Shown here: one piece after another, positions 51,730 through 62,077 of the stretch
Position numbering within the stretch: position 1 is the first letter of the stretch
Layout of the letters: the number at the start of each line of letters is the position of its first letter
From: Chrysemys picta bellii
Taxonomy: Eukaryota > Chordata > Testudines > Emydidae
Length of the DNA: 64,000 nt
Assembly (NCBI RefSeq): GCF_011386835.1
Contig: NC_088791.1
Span: forward strand, 6,076,998 to 6,140,997
Reading direction: 5' to 3'
Program-made: the position numbers and the translations under genes
The notes under the pieces: generated by a model
What the model saw: only the letters and a program-made list of their open reading frames with translations
What the model was told of the DNA's origin: nothing
Database searches by the model: none

Positions 51730-53762
51730 GTTAAGGTGGGAGAATGGCTTAACCACAAGATCTTGCATGATCTAAAAACTAAAAAGGAGTCATATAAAAA
51801 ATGGAAACTCAGACAGATTACAAAGAATGAATGTAGGCAAACAACACAGGAATGCAGGGGCAAGATTAGAAAGGCAAAGGCACAAAATGAGCTCAAACTA
51901 GCTACAGGAATAAAGGGAAACAAGAAGACTTTTTAACAATACATTAGAAGCACGAGCAGGGCCGGCTCTAGGTTTTTTACTGCCCCAAGGGTGGAGTCAC
52001 CCTGAATATGGACATTGGACTATAACCTAGGGACTATAGCTAAAAGGACTTTTGGCAACTATAAGCTCACCTCTGCTATGTATCTGAACCTCAAGAATTG
52101 AATTCAAGTCTATCTGTATACTGATCTTTTAACCAACACTCTTTCTCTTTTCTTTTTTAATAAATTTTAGTTTAGTTAATAAGAATTGGTTATTAGCGTG
52201 TATTTTGGGTAAGATCTAAGTTATAATCGGACCTGGGTATGTGGCTGATCCTTTGGGATTGGAAGAACCTTTTCTTTTATATGATGAAGTAAGATTTTCA
52301 GTAATCATCATCGTATCTGACAGGTGTGTCTGGACGGAGGCTGGGTACTTTAAGGGAACTGCGTTGTTTGGACTTCTAAGTAACCAGCGAGGTACTATAG
52401 AAGCTGTTTTGTGCTGGCTTGCTAAATCTAAGTATTGGAATAACCACCAGCGTTTGGGGTTGGTCTGCCCCGTTTTGTTTGCAGTTCACCCTGATTGAGT
52501 GACCACAGCCGGCTCCCACGGGCAGCACCGTCACAGGTGGTAAGGTGATAGGGAATAGCCAGCATGGATTTGTAAAGAACAAATCGTGTCAAACCAATCT
52601 GATAGCTTTCTTTGATAGGATAACGAGTCTTGTGGATAAGGGAGAAGCGGTGGATGTGGTATACCTAGACTTTAGTAAGGCATTTGATACAGTCTCGCAT
52701 GATATTCTTATCAATAAACTAGGCAAATACAATTAGATGGGGCTACTATAAGGTGGGTGCATAACCGTACTCAGAGAGTAGTTATTAATGGTTCCCAATC
52801 CTGCTGGAAAGGTATAACAAGTGGGGTTCCGCAGGGGTCTGTTTTGGGACCGGCTCTGTTCAATATCTTCATCAACGACTTAGATATTGGCATAGAAAGT
52901 ACGCTTATTAAGTTTGCAGATGATACCAAACTGGGAGAGATTGCAACTGCTTTGGAGGACAGGGTCATAATTCAAAATGATCTGGACAAATTGGAGAAAT
53001 GGTCTGAGGTAAACAGGATGAAGTTTAATAAAGACAAATGCAAAGTGCTCCACTTAGGAAGCAAAAATCAGTTTCACATATACAGAATGGGAAGAGACTG
53101 TGTAGGAAGGAGTACGGCAGAAAGGGATCTAGGGGTTATAGTGGACCACAAGCTAAATATGAGTCAACGGTGTGACGCTGTTGCAAAAAAAAGCAAACAT
53201 GATTCTGGGATGTATTAACAGGTGTGTTGTGAGCAAGATACGAGAAGTCATTCTTCCGCTCTACTCTGCACTGGTTAGGCCTCAAGTGGAGTATTATGTC
53301 CAGTTCTGGGCACCTCATTTCAAGAAAGATGTGGAGAAATTGGAGAGGGTCCAGAGAAGAGCAACAAGAATGATTAAAGGTCTTGAGAACATGACCTATG
53401 AAGGAAGGCTGAAAGAATTGGGTTTGTTTAGTTTGGAAAAGAGAAGACTGATAGCAGTTTTCAGGTATCTAAAAGGGTGTCATAAGGAAGAGGGAGAAAA
53501 CTTGTTCACCTTAGCCTCTAAGGATAGAACAAGAAGCAATGGGCTTAAACTGCAGCAAGGAAGGTCTAGGTTGGACATTAGGAAAAAGTTCCTAACTGTC
53601 AGGGTGGTCAAACACTGAAATAAATTGCCTCGGGAGGTTGTGGAATCTCCATCTCTGGAGATATTTAAGAGTAGGTTAGAAAAATGTCTATAAGGGATGG
53701 TGTAGACAGTATTTGGTCCTGCCATGAGGGCAGGGGACTGGACTCTATGACCTCTCGAGGTC
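51730..53762 (+). pseudogene. CR1 LINE, right-arm copy, with nested LTR
   Basis: CR1 frames appear at 51,736-51,936 (before the LTR), 52,545-52,736 ([10 protein letters not shown]), 52,757-53,218 (GSVLGPALFNIFINDL, FADDTKLGE) and 53,172-53,618 ([42 protein letters not shown]). A truncated LTR occupies 51,960-52,535. The CR1 3' untranslated end is split by a hAT MITE after 53,770 and finishes at about 54,280. Frames overlap and shift, so it is not functional. Confidence 0.85.
51960..52535 (+). mobile_element. Truncated LTR nested in CR1, right-arm copy
   Basis: It has AATAAATTTTAG at about 52,168 and ends ...GGCAGCACCGTCACA at 52,535. The start is replaced by a CAGGGCCGGCTCTAGG hAT-type terminus at about 51,958. 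It lacks the 102-bp insertion seen in the left copy (14,378-14,479). Confidence 0.65.
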
Positions 53763-53770
53763 CCTTCCAG

Positions 53771-54244
53771 TAGGGTTACCATACGTCCGGATTTTCCCGG
53801 ACATGTCCGGCTTTTGGGAGCTCAAATCCCCGTCCGGGGGGAAATCCCCAAAAGCCGGGCATGTCCGGGAAAATCGGGAGGTAAGCTGGGCCGGCGGGGA
53901 GCTGGGCCGGCGGGGAGCTGGGCCGGCCGGGCCCGCGGGGAGCCGGGCCGGCGGGGAGCCGGCAGTGCTGGGCGGGCCGGGGGTGGTCGGCCGGGGCCGG
54001 CACCCCAGGGCCCGAGCTGACCCAGGCTGGAAACGCCGGGGGGCCAACCTGGGCCGCGCCTCCTCCCCCCACACCCCCCTTACCTGCTTCAGGCTTCCCG
54101 TGAATCAAATATTCGCGGGAAGCAGGGGAGGGGGCGGAGACTTTGGGGAGGGGCGGGGTTGGGCGGGGCTGGGGGCGGGGCTGGGGGCGGGGCCGGGGGC
54201 CGTGCAGTGTCCTCCATTTGGAGGCACAAAATATGGTAACCCTA
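53771..54244. mobile_element. hAT-type MITE with perfect 8-bp TSD, private to the right arm
   Basis: It begins TAGGGTTACCATACGTCCGG and ends ATATGGTAACCCTA. CCTTCCAG is present at 53,763-53,770 and 54,245-54,252. The left-arm locus (12,935-12,950) has the uninterrupted sequence. The interior is very GC-rich, with GCCGGCGGGGAGC repeats at 53,880-53,960, and has an inner hairpin (CCCGGACATGTCCGG). Confidence 0.9.
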
Positions 54245-54264
54245 CCTTCCAGTCCAAGAATCTA

Positions 54265-54730
54265 TGAATCTATGAATGTTTTCCCCACCTAGGCCTTTCT
54301 CCCTTAGAATCACTGGGTACCTTGGGGTTTGTATCTCTTTTGCTTTCCCTTTTCCCTTCTTCCCTCCCTCCACTGGGGAGGAGGGAGCTGCTCTCCAGCC
54401 CTCGTTGTGGGAGGCCCTCACAAAGCGATGGGACAGGAAGAGTGCTCTGACAGTGATCCCCACTGGTGAGCTGGGCCATCCTTTGGGCCATGTGGTGAGA
54501 ACCCTCATCCTCATGTCCCAGAGAGTCTCAACACTGATTGGCTGAGCTGGAGGGCTAGTGACAGGGAGGAGACTCAGGACCTTGTTCTCTTTTAAGACCC
54601 AGCAAATAAGCCACAACCAATCATCTCCTTGATTAATTGTGCTGCTCCTCTCCATTAATTGTCTCTGAGCTATTCCTGATTCTCCCTAATGTTTTAGTTC
54701 CTCTAAAAGATTTGCTGAATCATTACTAAG
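54265..54730 (+). repeat. Partial unit U next to CR1, right-arm copy
   Basis: This is the mirror of 12,480-12,905, including CACTGGGGAGGAGGGAGC and the ctagtgacagggagg variant tail. ORFs of 70-140 codons on both strands are shared with the other copies simply by duplication. Confidence 0.7.
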
Positions 54731-54744
54731 AACAGTGGTTGGGC

Positions 54745-55060
54745 CCAGGTTTCAGAGTGGTTGGCGTGTTAGAGACTAACAAATGTATTTGGGCATAAGC
54801 TTTCGCGGGCTAGAACCCACTTCATCAGATGCACGGAGTGGAAAATACAGGAGCAGGTATAAATACATGAAAAGATGGGAGTCGCCTTACTAAGTGTGAG
54901 GTCAGTCTAACCAGACAATTCAATTAACAGTAGGATACCAAGGGAGGAAAAATTACTTTTGTAGTGGTAATGAGAGTGGCCCATTACAGAGAGTTGACAA
55001 GCAGGTCTGTAGCTCATTTGAGAACACTTTATTCTGGCCCTGTCACCTTTCAATGCGCTA
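54745..55060. repeat. Interspersed repeat, GCATAAGCTTTCGTGG family
   Basis: This is the mirror of 12,105-12,430 and a near-copy of 2,340-2,650. It includes GCATAAGCTTTCGCGGGC and CATCAGATGCACGGAGTGG. Confidence 0.6.
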
Positions 55061-55074
55061 TTATATTATACTCC

Positions 55075-55642
55075 TAACGTCACACCCCCAACACAAAATG
55101 GATGCAGGAAGGGATGACACAAACATCACTGACTGCATCCCAAAGGTCCCCATCCTGGTTCTGTCTCACTACAGCTTGTACTGGGTTAGAAGCCGTATCC
55201 GTGTATAACAGAAATGTTTTACCAAACTCATGTTCAATAACATGATTGAATCTCTTTACAAACTTAAGGTAAAACTTGGTTAGAACAATAGTGGATTGGA
55301 TCTGCACTTGCAGCATGGTTCCTGTATGTCTCGTGTGATCTTGCCAAGAGCTAAAGAACATAGCAACTTTTTCCATACAAGCTTTGGCAAATGTTTGGAG
55401 CCCAGTTAACATCAAGTCGATGTAGATATTAATGTTGTCCATAGTATAGAAATCTTGGCATTTAGCCATGAAAGCAATATGGTAGCATGCCTCAGTTTCC
55501 CTTTTTATACAGCACGTCAGGTCTGGAATGTCTTTTCTCCTGTGAAAAGTTCCAATACTATTTACAGGCATTAACAGTGCAACATTAGCATTACAAGGCC
55601 TTTTAACATAGAGTGTGTTCTCATGTATTCCTCTTAACATGT
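55075..55642 (-). pseudogene. Endogenous retrovirus 3'-proximal ORF, right-arm copy
   Basis: A 186-codon open frame (55,640-55,080) continues about 15 codons further than the 171-codon copies because of a small indel near the end. It ends near the retroviral LTR start (about 55,085). It is truncated at the 5' side by the 204-bp LTR at 55,643. Its identity is unrecognised. Confidence 0.5.
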
Positions 55643-55884
55643 TGTGACGGAGCAGGGAGTGGGGCGGATTTGACCTGGGAAAGTTGCCTGGGAGTTACAT
55701 TGAGCTACCTGAGTTGTACCTACAAGCTCTGCTGTAGACTGCGTTCGTATTGTCCAATAAACCTTCTGTTTTACTGGCTGGCTGAGAGTCACAGTGAATC
55801 TCAGGAAGAGGGGTGCAGGGCCCTGACTCCCCCATACTCCATGACAACTTCTCTCCCCCCTTCGAGACTGAACTGAGCCGGGTC
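55643..55884 (+). mobile_element. 204-bp Gypsy-type LTR with inverted Gypsy 3' remnant, right-arm copy
   Basis: The LTR is 55,643-55,846 (TGTGACGGAGCAGGG...CCATGACA). It is followed by about 38 bases of minus-sense Gypsy 3' internal sequence (tctctccccccttcgag). It is the exact mirror of 11,292-11,533. Confidence 0.75.
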
Positions 55885-58491
55885 ACAAGGGGAGACCTCG
55901 TGAAGGAGACTGGCTGCAGCAAACCAACGGGGGGTCTCTGAGATTGCCCCCGCCCTTCAGCCTGTCCTGCCTGGCCGTTGCCATGGAGTCTCTGTGAGGT
56001 CACCGCCTCCCCACCTCCTTTGACCAATCAGCCAAGGTGCTGCAAAAGGCCCTTGTGATGTCACTGCCACACCCACCGCTGACCTGCAGGGCTAATGTCC
56101 TGCCCCTGACCAGCCCCTTTGGATGTTTGAGCTGCTCCCCCTGTATCCAGCCCCCTCCCCCTCACTCACTGTTAGCTCTGGGGATCAAGCAGGCTACTCA
56201 TGAAAACATCAGGCTACTCATGAAAACATTAGATCATCTAATGTGACACCCCTCCCCTTGCCGACCCTCCCCTCTCTGGATATCACAGGCCTCCTGTATA
56301 GCACAGTGACTAGTTTTGGACCAAAGCACACTCCAAAAAGGCATCTAGTCTTCATTGGAAGACATCAAGAGATGGAGAAACCACCACTTCCCCTGGTAGT
56401 TTGGAGGAAACTGATGCAGAGGGGAAGAGAATTGACCCCAAGGCCACACCTGTGAGTCTGTATCATAATACATACGCACAATGACACTGTGCTAAGGTTT
56501 CAGAGTAGCAGCCGTGTTAGTCTGTATCCGCAAAAAGAAGAACAGGAGGACTGTCTGTCTGTACTCGGCTAGCTTGATTATCACTTCAAAAGTTTTTTTT
56601 TTCTCTTAATTAATTGGCCTCTCAGAGGTGGTAAGACAACTCCCACCTGTTTATGCTCTCTGTATGTGTGTATATATATCTCCTCAATATATGTTCCATT
56701 CTATATGCATCCGAAGAAGTGGGCTGTAGTCCACGAAAGCTTATGCTCTAATAAATTTGTTAGTCTCTAAGGTGCCACAAGTCCTCCTGTTCTTCTTTGT
56801 GCTAAGGTTGTACAAGCAACCTTCATTCTGGTGTTTCCTAACGTTTAAAGGCCTGGTCTGCACACAGTTCTTGGTAGTTCTAGAACTATTTTGGGTAGGG
56901 ATGCATTTATTTACATCTCCCTTAATAGTTGTTCCAGCACAATGTCTACTGTGCACACAGTTATAGACTCCTACCAGTGTCTTACACCAATATAGCTTAT
57001 TCCGCTCACTGTACTGGTATAAAGCACCGTTATACTGATATGACTGTCCCCAGACTAGGGGGGTTGTACTGCTTGAACTATACTAGTAGAGCTCAAGCAC
57101 TACAACCCCTGCTCACTATCACTCGTGCACCTTTATATTGAATTAGAACAAAAGAGTCAGTCTCTTGTTACGGGGAACAGAGATTGCCTCCCCACAGGAC
57201 AAATGACACCCAGATACTTGGCCCTCAGATACTGTGGTGATGGGCACCAACTGAGAAACCTAGATAAATAGCTCCATGTAGACGAACGAATGTCAGTGCA
57301 GAGGTGTCATGGGGTTGCTGGTCCCTTTAAGGGGAGTCTGGGCCCAGGCTACGTATGGGAAGCTAATTTAAAAGGAAAGAGCCCATGTAGGGCAGATGAT
57401 TGTCTGTCAGGCACCTGGCCCTGATCAAAGGCCATCAGGACTCAGTGGCAAGGAGGGGCTCTTGGGACAGGCCTGTTCTGTTGCTGCAGGAGGAGACCTA
57501 CAGCCTATTTAACTCTCTAAGCTGTCAGGTGACTGATGGAGTAGAAAGAGTCCAGCTTTAGCCCCCAGCTCAGCCAGTCAGGGTTGAGACTCTGCGGGGC
57601 GGGAGGCTGAGGGGTCTCACCACATGGCCCAAAGGATGGCCCAGAGCCCCGGTGGGGATCACTGTCAGAGCACTCTTCCTGTCCCATCGCTTTGTGAGAG
57701 CCTCCCACAACGAGGGCTGGAGAGCAGCCCCCTCCTCGCCAGTGGAGGGAGGGAAGCAGGGAAAAGGGAAAACACAAAAGAGACACAAACCCCAATGTCC
57801 CCAGTGACTCTAAGGGACAAAGGCCTAAGTGAGGCAAAAATTCTCCCACCTTAACCTAGTGTTTCCCGTGCCTAGAATTTGGCTGGCACCAGATGGCTCA
57901 GGCTGAACAGGTTCCAAACCGCTCGGAGGCTCTGACCTTCTCAACAGGGACGGCTGTTTTCTAGCTAAATCAGTAGCGGGAAAGGGGGAAACTCCGCAGA
58001 GGCTCCTCCTCGCGCTCACGTACCTGAACCTGAATTCTCCCTCAGGCCTCAAGGGGAGACCTCGGGAAGGAGACTGGCTGCAGCAAACCAAGGGGGGTCT
58101 CTGAGATTGCCCCCGCCCTGCAGCCTGTCCTGCCTGGCCGTTGCCATGGACTCTCTGTGAGGTCACCGCCTCCCGACCGCCTTTGACCAATCAGCCGAGG
58201 TGCTGCAAAAGGCCCTTGTGATGTCACTGCCACTTCCACCGCTGCCCTGCAGGGCTAATGTCCTACCCCTGGCCAGCCCCTTTGGATGTTTGAGCTGCTC
58301 CCCCTGTATCCCCCCCCCCCACTCACTCACTGTTAGCTCTGGGGATCAAACACGCTACACATGAAAACATCAGAGGCTGCTCAATTTGCCACACTCCGGT
58401 TTTCAGAGATTTCTAGACTTTAAGGCCAGAAGAGACCATTAGATCATCTAATCTGTCCCACCCTGGATATCACAGGCCTCCTGTATAGCAG
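55885..58491 (-). repeat. Low-copy unit U, truncated and full copies
   Basis: The truncated copy is 55,885-56,215 (GACCAATCAG 56,022, TGATGTCA 56,056). The full copy is 56,230-58,390 (GACCAATCAG 58,185, TGATGTCA 58,219). This mirrors 8,924-11,291. A retroposed repeat interrupts it at 56,500-56,797. A direct repeat (AGGCTACTCATGAAAACAT) is seen at 56,190-56,230. The right end at 58,491 is the Gypsy insertion point. Confidence 0.75.
56500..56797. mobile_element. 298-bp retroposed repeat with 12-bp TSD, private to the right arm
   Basis: TGTGCTAAGGTT flanks it at 56,488-56,499 and 56,798-56,809. Its ends are inverted copies (AAGAAGAACAGGAGGAC at the left, GTCCTCCTGTTCTTCTT at the right). The left-arm locus (about 10,628-10,645) has a single uninterrupted copy of the target. 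It is the GCATAAGCTTTCGTGG family. Confidence 0.9.
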
Positions 58492-58910
58492 TGTGCCGGA
58501 GCAGGGAGCGGGGCGGATTTGACCTGGGAATGTGGCAAGGGAGTTAAGGAAGATACCTGAGCTGTAACCTTAGCCAGGAAGGGGGTTGGGAGAACTGACA
58601 GCTTCTGCCCAGGAGACTGTACAAAGGAGAAGAGGGGCAGAGGGGAGGGGGGAGAAAGCTGCTGGAGGGGTTTATATTTTAGTTTTGTTTTTGGGCTGGG
58701 TGGTGCAACGCAGGGAACCCCAAGCTGGGGTCTAAGCTCCCTAAACCTCCCAGAAGGACTTGATTGAGGGGTCCTGGTTGTACCTACACGCTCTGCTTGG
58801 GACTGTGTTCCTGTCATCTAATAAACCTTCTGTTTTACTAGCTGTCTGAGAGTCACGGTGATTCTCAGGAAGAGGGGTGCAGGGCCCTGACTCCCCCACA
58901 CTCCGTGACA
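58492..58910 (+). mobile_element. 5' LTR of Gypsy copy 2
   Basis: TGTGCCGGAGCAGGG...CTCCGTGACA, with AATAAACC at about 58,820. It is 419 bp, the same length as the copy 1 5' LTR. It is followed by ACTGGTGACAGCGGTGGG, a candidate primer-binding site whose matching tRNA I cannot name. Confidence 0.85.
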
Positions 58911-59258
58911 ACTGGTGACAGCGGTGGGATCTACTGCACCCCGTGGATGGCGCTTCCTGCAGTAAGTGACTGGGGAGCAGTAAAACTAAGGGGGATTGAC
59001 GGGGACCAGGCATGCTGAAGAGTCAATGAGGGACGATTTCAGGGGGCGACTGACCCCTGGGAGCGTGTGACCAGCGAGAAGGACTTTTCCAGTAAGGGTC
59101 CCCCGGGGGATCGCAGCGAGTGGTCCCAGGGGCGGAGGAGTCTGCAGCTCGACCCTGGCAGAGAGGTGGTGACCTGGAGAAGGGCTGGCACACTAGGGGA
59201 CTCCCTGGGAACTGTGGGGAGCAGTGAGCACCCAGGGCTGTGAGTGGCCAGCAGGAAG

Positions 59259-59880
59259 ATGTATGCCAAGCGGCTTAAGAGCGACCTGGTGGAGCTGTGC
59301 AAGCAGAGGGAGCTGCGCAGTGGGAGGCTCACCAAAGAACAGCTCATTGCCCAGCTGGAGGAGGGAGATCGCTGGAATGAACTGATCCCTGTCTCTGAGG
59401 GAAGCAGCCTGGCAGATGTAGCCCAGGCACCAGTCTCTGTCCCAGCTGGGAGTGGTCAGCCGGCTGCTGAGGGCTTCCCGAGACCCCTCCTTCCTATGCC
59501 TAGGGGAAGGGAGGGGAGGAGTCCAGCAAATAGCGAGGGCACCGTGACCCCCCCCGGGCCAGCAGCAAAAAGCCAGAGAACCCGCGACACGCAGGGCAGC
59601 TGGCTGATGAGTTTGTGAAGAGCCGGTCAGGGGGAGGCAGGGAGGAGCCCCAAAAGAACAGGCCCGCCGGGATGCAGAGAGTCACCCGGGGACCTCCCAA
59701 AGGGGGAATATGGGGAATCCCCTCCAAAGGGGAACGCCCAGCGTCAGGGACAACCGACCGGTTCGAGGGGACCAACGGGACATGAGCTGCTATTACTGCG
59801 GCCAAAGAGGCCACATTCGGGCCCAGTGCCCCAAGCTCAAGGACAGACTGAGCAGACCGAACCCACACGGGGTTAACTTG
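59259..59880 (+). pseudogene. Gag of Gypsy copy 2, SCAN-like part deleted
   Basis: From ATG 59,259 the product begins MYAKRLKSDLVELCK, keeping the SAP-like LTKEQLIAQLEE motif. After about 100 codons the sequence jumps (about 59,565) directly to the region that in copy 1 follows the SCAN-like domain (KPEN...RDTQ in a shifted frame). The missing block is roughly 700 bp. Downstream, another frame has the CCHC knuckle CYYCGQRGHIRAQC at about 59,787-59,830, which is intact and missing from copy 1. Confidence 0.75.
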
Positions 59881-60022
59881 GTAGAGGCCCAGATGGCCGA
59901 GGGGCAGGCGTCCCAGGCAAGGGGGGGCTGGCAGCTTATCAACTGCTCGAGAGAGAGAAGGGCCCCAGGCCAGCTTCTCTGGGGGGCCGGATGCTCCGGA
60001 CTCAAAGTTCTCCATTTACAGA

Positions 60023-60391
60023 GTGGGCGCGGAGCTGTCCCTGCGGAGCGAGTGCCTTGTTCCCCTGGAGGTGGATGGGAGGAAAGTCTATGGATACTGG
60101 GACACGGGCACTGAGGTGACGCTGGCCTGGCCCGAGGTGGTAGCTCCAGATCAGGTGATACCCAAGACCTTCCTGACCCTGCGGGGGGTGGGCGGGACCC
60201 CATTCAAGGTGCCCGTGGCGAGTGTACACCTGAAATGGGGGGCCACGGAGGGCTCCAAGGATGTGGGAGTGCACCACCATTTGCCTACTGAGGTGTTGAC
60301 AGGGGGGGAACCTAGAGGACGGGCCAAGCAACCCCCAGAACGCCTTAGTTGTGTCCCGGAGCCAGAGCCGGCGAGGGGCACTATGCCCTGA
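60023..60391 (+). pseudogene. Protease region of Gypsy copy 2
   Basis: The frame reads VYGYWDTGTEVTLAWPE, with the D-T-G triplet of an aspartic protease. The open frame shifts after about 60,310 relative to the integrase frame that starts at 60,351. It sits between the CCHC knuckle and integrase. Confidence 0.75.
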
Positions 60392-60599
60392 CCTTGGGAA
60401 GGATGTCACACCAGAGGCACAGAACCCTACCCTGGTGGGGAGGGAACACCCAAAGACAAGGCTCACGGGGGCTGTGGCTTCCGACCCAGCCGACGAGAGG
60501 AAGCAGGTCCTCGTCCCTTCCCCAGCCGCCGAGTTCCAGGCCAAGTTGCAGAAAGATTCCTCCTTGCAGAAGCGAAGGGACCTGGCTGACCTCAGTGCA

Positions 60600-62030
60600 G
60601 TACAGACCATGAGGAGAGGTTGCAGGGAGAGGTTCCTGTGGGAGAAGGGGTTCCTATACCGAGAATGGGCTCCCCCCGGGGAGATGGAGTCCTGGGGGAT
60701 CAGGAGGCAGCTGGTGGTACTCCAGAAGTTTCGCCGCAAGCTACTATACCTGGCCCTTGACATCCCTCTCGCAGGGCACCAGGGAATCCGGCGCACCAGG
60801 CAGAGGCTGCTGCAGAACTTTTACTGGCCTGGGGTCTTTACCAACGTCCGACAGTACTGCCGATCCTGTGACCCCTGCCAGAGGGTGGGGAAGGCCCGGG
60901 ACAAGGGGAAAGCGGCTTTGAGACCTTTGACTATCATAGAGGAGCCTTTCCAGAAGGTGGCTATGGACACAGTGGGACCTCTCAGTAAGTCGACCCGGTC
61001 AGGGAAGAAATACATTCTGGTGGTGGTAGATTTCACCACCCACTACTCCGAGGCAGTGCCCTTATCGTCCATCAAAGCAGACACTGTGGCAAATGCGCTG
61101 CTGACCATTTTCAGCCGAGTGGAGTTTCCCAAGGAAGTCTTAACAGACCAAGGGTCCGACTTCATGTCGGCCCTACTACGGTGCTTGTGGGAGAAATGTG
61201 GGGTCCGGCACAACTGGGCCTCAGCGTATCACCCCCAATCCAACGGGCTGGTGGAGAGGTTCAACGGAACACTAAAGATGATGCTAAAAACATTTATGAA
61301 CCAGCACCCACAGGACTGGGACAAATACTTACCTCACCTGCTGTTCGCGTACAGGGAGGTACCCCAGGAGTCTACCGTGTTTTTGCCTTTCCAACTGTTA
61401 TATGGAAGGCGGGTAAGGGGGCCCCGGGACCTGATGAGAGACAAATGGGAGGGGAAGGCCACTCCCGAGGGAGAGTCGGTGGTGGAGTATGTCCTGACCT
61501 TCCGGGAACAACTTGCCGAGCTCATGGGCCTGGCCAGGGAGAATCTGGCCAGAGCCCAGAGGCGGCAGAAGGTCTGGTATGACCGCACGGTGCAGGCCCG
61601 TGCCTTGGCCACCGGGGATCAGGTGATGGTCCTCATCCCCGTGAGGAAAAACAAACTCCAGGCCGCCTGGGAAGGGCCCTTCAAGGTTGTCAAGCAACTA
61701 AATGAGGTAAACTATGTGGTGGAGGTGTTGAACCGGGCACACCACCGCCGGGTGTACCATGTGAATATGATGAAGCCATATTATGACAGGGGGAATGTGG
61801 TGTTGGCCGTGTGTGGACATTGGGAGGAGCAGGGAGATGACCCTTTAGTAGATCTATTCCCTGGGACAAGAGCTGGTTCCCCCCTGGAAACAATTCCCCT
61901 CTCTGATCAGCTGACCCCAGCCCAGCAAGCTGAGATCAGAGGGGTTCTGCATCTGTACCAACAGCTGTTTTCCAACCAGCCTGGATGCACTAATCTGACT
62001 GTTCACCGGGTACAGACAGGATCCCACCCT
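60600..62030 (+). CDS. Integrase of Gypsy copy 2, intact domain within a 588-codon frame
   Basis: The open frame 60,351-62,117 carries a complete integrase: the zinc module (GHQGIRRTRQRLL, FYWPGVFT, CRSCDPCQ), the catalytic core with VAMDTVGPL, VLTDQGSDFMS and HPQSNGLVERFNGTL (the D, D, E residues all present), and the C-terminal GPF motif WEGPFKVV. The frame continues into the RT leader (TPAQQAEI, LFSNQPGCTNL) and then shifts at about 62,040. It lies upstream of RT, the Copia-like order. Part of a defective element, so only the domain is intact. Confidence 0.85.
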
Positions 62031-62077
62031 CTTATAAAATCCCCCCCTTCCGAGTCACAGGGAAAACTGCTCAGGAC

